A stretch of 64,000 bases of DNA from Chlorokybus atmophyticus (taxonomy: Eukaryota > Streptophyta > Chlorokybophyceae > Chlorokybales > Chlorokybaceae), in assembly GCA_009103225.1 (NCBI GenBank), contig RHPI01002090.1:188214-252213 (forward strand), written 5' to 3'. The notes beneath the pieces were generated by a model. It had not been told where the DNA came from. It made no database searches and saw nothing but the letters and a program-made list of their open reading frames with translations. Shown in pieces: positions 57,480-64,000 of this stretch. Made by a program: the position numbers and the translations under genes. Every line of letters starts with the position of its first letter. Within the stretch, counting starts at the first letter, position 1.

Positions 57480-60400
57480 TCACTGCGCTGCTGCTATTCC
57501 TCCTCCCGTCGCATGCTGCATGTCAGGCTCGCCATTGCCAATCGGTTTGCCGTTAATAAATGCCTTGAAGAACGCAAAGGTGTGCTTCGGTTGGTCCTAC
57601 GGAGCCAGCACAACATTGCCATCAGCAGGCAATGACAAAAAAAGCAAACGATACCAATGCAAACACTGGTCTATGTGAGCAAATTCTTCATGGCACTGTA
57701 AGCTTGCAACTCACCATGGGCACCATGTGTCCAGCTGACGCAACCCGCAAGAACGTGAGCCCCTGACACACAAACACAAAGCACAGTGTGTCACGAGGGG
57801 CCTCCCGGCAGTTGCATACATACATTGTCAATGGGTCTATTCGGATCCCACTTGCTATGCTATGACCGACAACAGCACCCAGAGCCATGTGAATTTGGCA
57901 AATGCACGCATGCAGACACATACACATCGCCACACACCTGAGCAGACTTGAGTTCGCCTGCATAGTCGCCTTCGACGGTCCAGGTCTCATTCTTCGCGGA
58001 GTTAAACGCGAGCTTGCCGCTCCACTGCATGCCCGAGACCCAGAGGTAGTTGCCCAGCCAGTTGCAGATCAAATCCTTGTCACCAGCGTAGATGAGCACC
58101 TGCGCACACAACCGACCCAAGCCATAAGCCCCTTCCTGTGCAATGCTTATCACACAATCAAACAACACAAGCAAGTAAGCCCACCTGAATGCCGTCCTCC
58201 AGCATCGGCGGGATCTTCGGCTCCAGATTTTTCATAATGTCAGCCTGCCACAAGCAGCCGAACACAATAAGTGCAACAACAATAGGTGCAAGTGTCGACA
58301 ACGCTGCAGTCGTATAGATGAATATCTCTGCAATCTGCATGCAAGCATAAGAGGTTGGAAAACACCAATTTGATAACAACTCCTACCGCCATTGCGGTGC
58401 TGACGATGTTGGTGCATTCCACGAACTTGCGTTTGACGCCCAGCTGCGCCTGCGTTTCGGGGAGGTTGAGATACCTGTCCAGCAGACTGAAGTCGTAGCA
58501 GAGGGGCTTGTACGTGCACGGCAGCCTGATGTCGTACACGTTGATGTCGCCGGCATACTCCAGCACGCGGTCAAAAATCTAGAAGGGAGTCCGACATCAG
58601 CTTGGTGGAATCACCAACTCTACGTACATAAGCAAAGGCTGATGAGAAAGCAGCTCCTCCTTGCTTACCCCACCCTCACAGCGTCCATTTGCGAGCAAGC
58701 AAGCAAGCGGTCCACCGTGGTTATTGCAGCTCTGGATAGCCGCTCGGCAGGAAGGATACTTCCTCTACAAGGGTTGAAGCTGTTGATATGCGTGCATGTG
58801 CGCGATGATGCGCGCGCGCGCGCGCACACATATGTGAGCAACTGCGCGCGCGTGCATGCGTGTGCGTGTTACCAGGGTGGACAAGCATGTGTGCAATGTA
58901 TGTACGCGTTTGCTCTACCTGTATGAGGTCACGCTGGACTTCGGTGATGAGGTTGTTACGGAGAGCGTAGTCGGCGTAAGCGCCGTACTGGATCTCAGGG
59001 TTTGTCAAGCCGTTGCCGATGGCCAGACCCTTCAGCTCAATGCGCTTCCATTCAGTGTGCAGGCTTGTATATCGCCCGCTGCTGCCGGCGATGGCCTTGT
59101 TGCCGGTGTAAATGCGATTGGCCACTGCAGACACCAGATGTTGGCAGGTATACTAGAAGTGTGTTGATGAATCGACAACGCGATAATGCAGTTCATACCT
59201 GCCGGCACGTAGTGTCCACCTGGCCATGCACAGCAGGGGAAGGTGTCAGTCAGAAACAAACCATGACTACTGAAGCAATGGCAGTGATGACTGAAGGTAA
59301 GTATATTGTGTGGACCGCGCAGCATACAGCAATGGTCTAAGCAGCGCGCAAAGCTCACCATAAGATTCGCCTGTTATGTAGAAGTCGCGATCGGCAACCT
59401 CTGTGTGCACTGCCAAAAACTCCTGTGGTGTCCAAGTTTGTTCAGCAGCATGACAGATTGATTGCAGGGAAAGGTGTTGCATGATATACATTGCGATCCT
59501 CTCACACCTGCAGGAAATCGTACATGTCCTCCGCGACGCCCTCCTCATCGGTCACAACATCCCGAGGATCCTGCGAGTATGAAAATCCTGCCGGGGGCAA
59601 CATCAAGTCAAATTCTATGCTGCGCTTCTTGGAAAGGCAGCATTCGGGGTACGGGTCTAACCATACATAACTTCATTGCAGTGTGGTGCAACCTGTGTCG
59701 ATGGGCTGGTCTACAAAGATCATGTTGGCCGCCTTGTCCCAGCCATACTCGGTGTATGACAGCGTGTAGTTCTCGTGCAGGTCCCACGGCCCGTTCTCAT
59801 AGAAAACAGCCAGCGAGGAGCTGCAAAGCCAAGGCAGTATTAGGTCTGTTGTCATGATCTACTAGCATGGATCGACTGTCCTCATCAGGTTCAGTATGTG
59901 CACGGAACAAGAACAGCTGTGCCCTGGGCTGTGAGCTCAAGTTGTCGTTTCATGCCGTGTTGCATAAAGTGAAGCCTACCTGCAGCCTGGGCCGCCCGTC
60001 ATCCACAGCACGAGCGGGTCTTTTGCAGGGTCGCCTCGCGACTCAAAGTAGTAGTAGAACATGCGCGCGTCGTGCGTGCGGTCGAGCTTGAAGTAACCCG
60101 TGTACTGCTTGCTCTCCTTCGCATTCGCACCAGTGTACGCGCCGACGACACTCTCCAACAAGCGCGGTTCACTCCACAGCGCACCCGCACTATTGTCTTG
60201 TTGCTCATTTGCTGCTGCGATCAAGTTGGCAGAAGACTTCGTTGCCAAACAATGCCAGTAAAGTATTGTACTCTGTGTGCTGAACACATGCTCACATGAC
60301 AGTGCACTGGTGCCTACTATGTATGCAATGTAGTGGGTGAGCACTTGCAACCACATTGTCACAGGCATTCAGCATATAGTCAAAGAAGTTGAACCCTCGC

Positions 60401-60676
60401 TGTTTGGCAACGTGAACGGTTGTACAATAGTCATTGGCTCGACGGTTGCGTACGACTGCCATCGATAAGTCCTCAGACTAATGCAACAAACTTTCTGCAT
60501 GATTGCATGGCATAGTTATCGTCTACATATGCTACAGTTGGCAACCATACTGCAAGCTTGGTGGTGAATACACAACCAAGGAATCAAGCAAAAGACAGAC
60601 CTTCAGCGCAGCACTCGAGCGCAATCAGCACCGATAGCGCCACCACCACCAGGCGCCATGCACAAGCGCGCTTCAT
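57480..60676 (-). CDS. SCPL: Serine carboxypeptidase (S10 family)
   Basis: Secreted or vacuolar exopeptidase; in plants some members act as acyltransferases. Exon 1 (ATG 60676) is a signal peptide, [20 protein letters not shown]. Later exons carry [33 protein letters not shown] joined to [13 protein letters not shown] (oxyanion region), [20 protein letters not shown], the nucleophile GESYGGHYVPA (FYITGESYG near 59370), [20 protein letters not shown], the catalytic aspartate in [16 protein letters not shown] (~58050-58110), and the histidine in [11 protein letters not shown] (~57720). The stop is at 57480-57482. All three catalytic residues are present, so it is probably active. Cysteines around YKPLCYD and KFVECTN fit the family's disulfides. 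About 500 aa in a dozen exons; a short exon near the N-terminus (60400-60650) is uncertain. Confidence 0.93.
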
Positions 60677-61288
60677 GCTTGAGAGCTGGCCCACTGGCCT
60701 GCCAGAACATCAATACTCGGCAAGCCCAACAACATCAAACTGATAACTGTATGGGGTAAATTCAGGTCGAACACATATACAGGCACATACCGCACATTTA
60801 AGTGGCAGAGCATGCACAGGGAGGAAGAAATACCATTCAACATGCTGCGCTCCACAGTCACGAATGCAGTGCAGAGCAAGGGGCGACACATGCACACTCA
60901 CCTCATAAACGCAGCAGCAGCTGCAGCAGCCTGGTAAAAGACCCGCCCGTCCACCCCACAGACAACCAACCAACCTACAACCTGCAAGCACAAGTTTTCC
61001 AGGCAAGCATGGACAGAGGCGATATATGGGAGGTGAGTAGGATGTCAGTAATATGCCGCAGATGTTCGGCAATTACTAGCCTAGATATCGAAGCTTTTGC
61101 GATGTCGACTGCAATAAAGGGATATCTTTGTGACCTGATCAACTAGAAGTGCTGATGTCAACTTCAGGCACATGCCAGCTGGCAGCTTAAGAAGCACGCA
61201 CGTAGGTAAAGGCGTGTCGTCGTTGTGAAGGGCGGCGGCAGCGGTGGCAGGGGACGTGGGCTGTAGGCACTGGTTGACGGGGTTGCAG
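60677..61288. promoter_or_regulatory. Divergent intergenic region (carboxypeptidase / E2)
   Basis: Between divergent genes, presumably both promoters. Nothing further is supported. Confidence 0.35.
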
Positions 61289-63046
61289 ATGGCGGAGGCG
61301 CAGTACAACACGAAGAACCCCGCCGTCAAGCGCATACTCCAGGAGGCCAAGGAGCTGCAGAAGTCCCCTGCCGACGGTGTCGTCGCCGAACCCCTTGAGG
61401 TGGGGCCGCTCAACCTGACAATCAACATGAATGCAACTTACAAGTGTCGCATTGGTTCTTGTGTTGTGCTGAGTTTATGCTTGGGGCGCTTGCGTTAACA
61501 TTAAATGTTAACGCAAGCGCCCCACAACATCCTTTGTGGTTCGGTGTAGGCTTAACACCAGAGCAGCTTGCAGCTGTGTATGAGCTTATTACGAAGTTAG
61601 CATGCACTTTGCTACAGTTGCGCAGCTTCAAGGGCTTGTCTTTTCACTGTGTCCTGAAGGATATCATGTTTGTCCTTTAGCTTAAATTGAAACAGCAGTA
61701 TGCCTCATTTTAGTCTGCTCCTGCTGCCACTACCTGTGTTCTACGAGAATTAGACCACTCCTTTCTGCTTATAGTGCAGACATGTTGCCTCGTTGCTGTG
61801 CAAGCCTCTCAATACGTATAAAACACAGCCTTTGTTGGTGTCCAAGAATTATAATCGTGTGCACACTGTGCATGGTTTTCAGCTTACTCGGGTTATGTCG
61901 TCTTTGTAGTGGTTTTGTTGTTAGCTGCAATGTAGATAACTGACAAGCGCAAACAGGCATTCAATCCCGTGATTGATAACGTCACCCATTTGGTGCGATT
62001 GGCATCACTGAAGTCATGTACTGCTCAGGATAACATTTTTGAGTGGCATTTTGCCATCTGCGGCCCGCCTGACACAGAGTTTGAGGGTGGTGTGTATCAT
62101 GGGCGCATCATCCTACCTCCTGATTACCCATTCAAGCCACCCACGTTCATGCTATTGACGGTAAGTGCAGTTGGAACTGGCAACAACTGTGCTCGCCAAC
62201 AACAGGTCTGGGCAGTCAATGACACAGCATTGCGTCACTGCAGCCCAACGGACGCTTTGAGACAAACACCAAGATCTGCCTAAGCATATCACAGTATCAC
62301 CCAGAGCACTGGCAACCGTCATGGGGAGGTGAGTCAGCATTGACTACTCAGTGGCGCTGTGTTGATGCCACTTTTATGTTGATATCAATTTACATGCACA
62401 TATGTTGTGTGCAGTGCGCACTGCATTGACGGCAATGATAGCCTTCATGCCAACCAAGCCGGACGGTGCGATAGGCGGATTGGAGTACACAGTAGATGAG
62501 CGCAGGTTGCTTGCTGCCAAGTCCAGGTTGAAGCCGCCTCATTTTGGCACAGAGAAGCGGCAAGCGTGCACGAACAGCGCCCACGAACGCATACTGGCAC
62601 AGGCGCCTCCCCTTCCTGCAGCCACAATAGAGTTGGCCGCTGCACTTGGAGCCGGGTTGAAAGACTTGGTCATCAGCAGAGACGACAAAGCGGACAGCGC
62701 GAAAGGTAGCAACAGTCAACCCAACGGTGCTGTTGATGAAGCCTCAGCTGAAGCTGCGCCACCTGCTGGTCCGGAGCTAGCACAGCTGGCATCCGCTCCA
62801 GCTAGCACGCAGAATGGTGAAGTCCCGCAACAGGCAGCTGTGGAGTTGAGGCATCGGAATGCGGTTGCAGGCTCATCATCACAGCAAACTGTGCCCTCCA
62901 GTGATGCCCCTGCCCCTGTCGTTGCGATCAAAGGGGTGAAGTCTGTCGCCTCTACTGAGGACAGGGTACTGACAGTACTAGCTGTCGTGTTATCATTGGC
63001 CATCATTGCACTCCTGCTGCGCAAGTTCATTCACGAGCGCAGTTGA
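61289..63046 (+). CDS. UBC32-like: ER-anchored ubiquitin-conjugating enzyme E2 (UBC6/UBE2J type)
   Basis: Tail-anchored E2 of ER-associated degradation. Four exons: 61289-61399, 62029-62160, 62244-62328, 62415-63046, giving 319 aa. Exon 1: MAEAQYNTKNPAVKRILQEA. Exon 2: DNIFEWHFAICGPPDTEFEG, then YHGRIILPPDYPFKPPTFML. Exon 3 holds the catalytic cysteine in NTKICLSISQYHPEHWQPSW. Exon 4 starts VRTALTAMIAFMPTKPDGAI, then a Ser/Ala-rich linker, and ends with the membrane anchor VLTVLAVVLSLAIIALLLRK and FIHERS. The HPN of other E2s is replaced by the family's own sequence, as is normal for UBC6/J types. Plant UBC32-34 and animal UBE2J1 have the same layout. Intron 1 carries the perfect palindrome at 61482-61524. 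A partner of CS-PDI in ER quality control is possible but not shown. Confidence 0.95.
61482..61524. repeat. Perfect palindrome in intron 1 of the E2 gene
   Basis: Arms of 21 bp around a single central A at 61503; the left arm reads TGGGGCGCTTGCGTTAACATT and its exact complement follows. In RNA it would form a very stable hairpin with almost no loop. Confidence 0.95.
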
Positions 63047-64000
63047 GGTTGTAGGCTGGTTGGTTAGTCTTGGCTCGCGCTGTGCAGACACTGTGTACAT
63101 GTATAATAAATAGAATGCAAGGATTGTGGCATGCATGAGAGTGTGACACATGTATCATAGTGGTGTGTTTGCAGAGTTATTGAAGTTTTAACTGTGTGTG
63201 GTGGTTCACATGTGCTGAACCGCTGGTAGATTTGTTGGAATAATCACATGCCTTCGCAGCAGTAACTTTGTGGCTAAAAGTGTAGCTGCGCCAGTAGACT
63301 ACCTGCTACGCTTAGCAGGTTTCACACACAGTACTATAGTGTCGTAATTCAATGTCGTGATGGCATTGCATGCATTGTTTTCGCTGTTACAAGCTAACCC
63401 AGTTGTCGATGCATCAGTGTGATGCCACATGAAGTCCCCTTCTGTTTTGGTCTTACCACTTGCTATATACCATTGCCATTCCATGTGGCAAAAGAACAGG
63501 TCAGACATGCAATGCACTGCTATGTATAAGACTAGCAGAAGCAGGCGTAGCACATCGCCCACGATGACAAGCCTGGTAGCAGCTATTACGCATTAGCCAC
63601 AAACGCATTATTGTGGCACACGGTGACTGACAAGGGATTGAGGGACTGACAAGGGATTGAGGGACTGGCGGGTGCCTGACCCTGCCTGATCCTACCTAAC
63701 AATAATGCGTTTGTGGCAAATGCGTAATAGCTGCTACCATGCTTGTCATCGTGGCGATGTGCTACCTCCCTGCTTCTGCTAGTCTCATGCATGGCATTGC
63801 TCGTCTGGCCTCATTTGAATGCCAAGGTGTACACTAGCCAGTGCTGGTCAGCACCTAGGGTGCACTGGCATGTCTGCGGGCCTGGCCGGCAGTTGGAAGG
63901 TTTCACGCGCAATGGAGCAGCCATGCCGAGTTGCCGATCAGGCGGCCGCTAAGCATTTGGGCTACTACTTTTCTTGAATGCCATGATACGGCAAGCAGCA
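63047..64000. other. Intergenic with second fold-back element
   Basis: No gene is seen. The stretch at ~63115-63160 (AGAATGCAAGGATTGTGG) resembles ~25035-25080 and may be a dispersed repeat. The fold-back element is listed separately. Confidence 0.5.
63529..63785. mobile_element. Fold-back element with ~86-bp inverted arms
   Basis: Left arm 63529-63614 and right arm 63699-63785 are inverted copies with few mismatches, ending AGACTAGCAGAAGCAGG and its complement. The ~84-bp centre has two tandem copies of CTGACAAGGGATTGAGGGA. It differs in sequence from the 23.2-kb element. No transposase frame, so a non-autonomous MITE-like element is likely. Confidence 0.8.

Noticed and set aside
1-64000. 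CRISPR arrays, bacterial operons, tRNA or rRNA genes
   Set aside because: No regular spacer arrays, ribosome-binding sites or tRNA/rRNA landmarks were seen; the DNA is eukaryotic and intron-rich. A tRNA could have been missed without a scan.

Overview
This is eukaryotic nuclear DNA. It has many short, spliced genes with GT-AG introns of roughly 100-400 bp, long intergenic stretches rich in TG/CA/CG repeats and GCATGC runs, and two assembly gaps (105 N at 15421-15525 beside a poly-G tract, and one N at 44331). A green alga of the plant lineage fits best. The U2 snRNA gene at 37133 has a plant-type 5' end and plant-type stem-loop IIb, TGTAA motifs (the poly(A) signal of chlorophyte algae) lie downstream of several genes, and the exosome and UBC32/33-type proteins look plant-like. 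I cannot name a genus. All exon structures were traced by hand from splice sites, reading phase and remembered family sequences; no search was run.

Layout. 0.5-2.2 kb (-): exosome subunit MTR3. 2.6-9.2 kb (+): a long coiled-coil protein with a fimbrin-like calponin-homology domain and an EF-hand-like C-terminus. 9.5-10.8 kb (-): a Rab24-like GTPase with a substituted switch-II glutamine. 11.8-15.8 kb (-): an ER-lumenal protein joining a p23/CS domain to a multi-thioredoxin PDI-like chain that has lost its CxxC motifs. 17.1-19.4 kb (+): an Acinus-like SAP/RNA-processing protein. 20.6-27.5 kb: a diverged ~2 kb duplication carrying two copies of an unrecognised coiled-coil gene, with a cluster of fold-back repeats between them. 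28.3-31.3 kb (-): DUS3. 32.1-34.5 kb (+): a G/Q/M/P-rich protein with four CxxCxGxG...KPCxC modules. 34.9-36.3 kb (-): ETF beta. 37.1 kb: U2 snRNA followed by 148-bp tandem repeats. 37.5-44.3 kb: an apparently identical 833-bp repeat at both ends, around the first of two decayed F-box/LRR-like paralogues. 46.4-47.9 kb: the second paralogue. 48.7-51.5 kb (-): a WDR20-type WD40 protein. 52.6-56.9 kb (+): a sialyltransferase-like GT29 enzyme carrying IPT/TIG domains. 57.5-60.7 kb (-): a serine carboxypeptidase. 61.3-63.0 kb (+): an ER-anchored UBC6/UBE2J-type E2. 63.5 kb: a second fold-back element.

The genes are individually transcribed, so neighbours need not share a pathway. Several do share compartments: RNA processing (MTR3, Acinus, DUS3, U2) and the ER/secretory route (CS-PDI, UBC6-type E2, GT29, carboxypeptidase, Rab24). 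The parts most likely to be new are the CS-PDI fusion, the TIG-GT29 fusion, the four-module cysteine protein and the tandem coiled-coil family.
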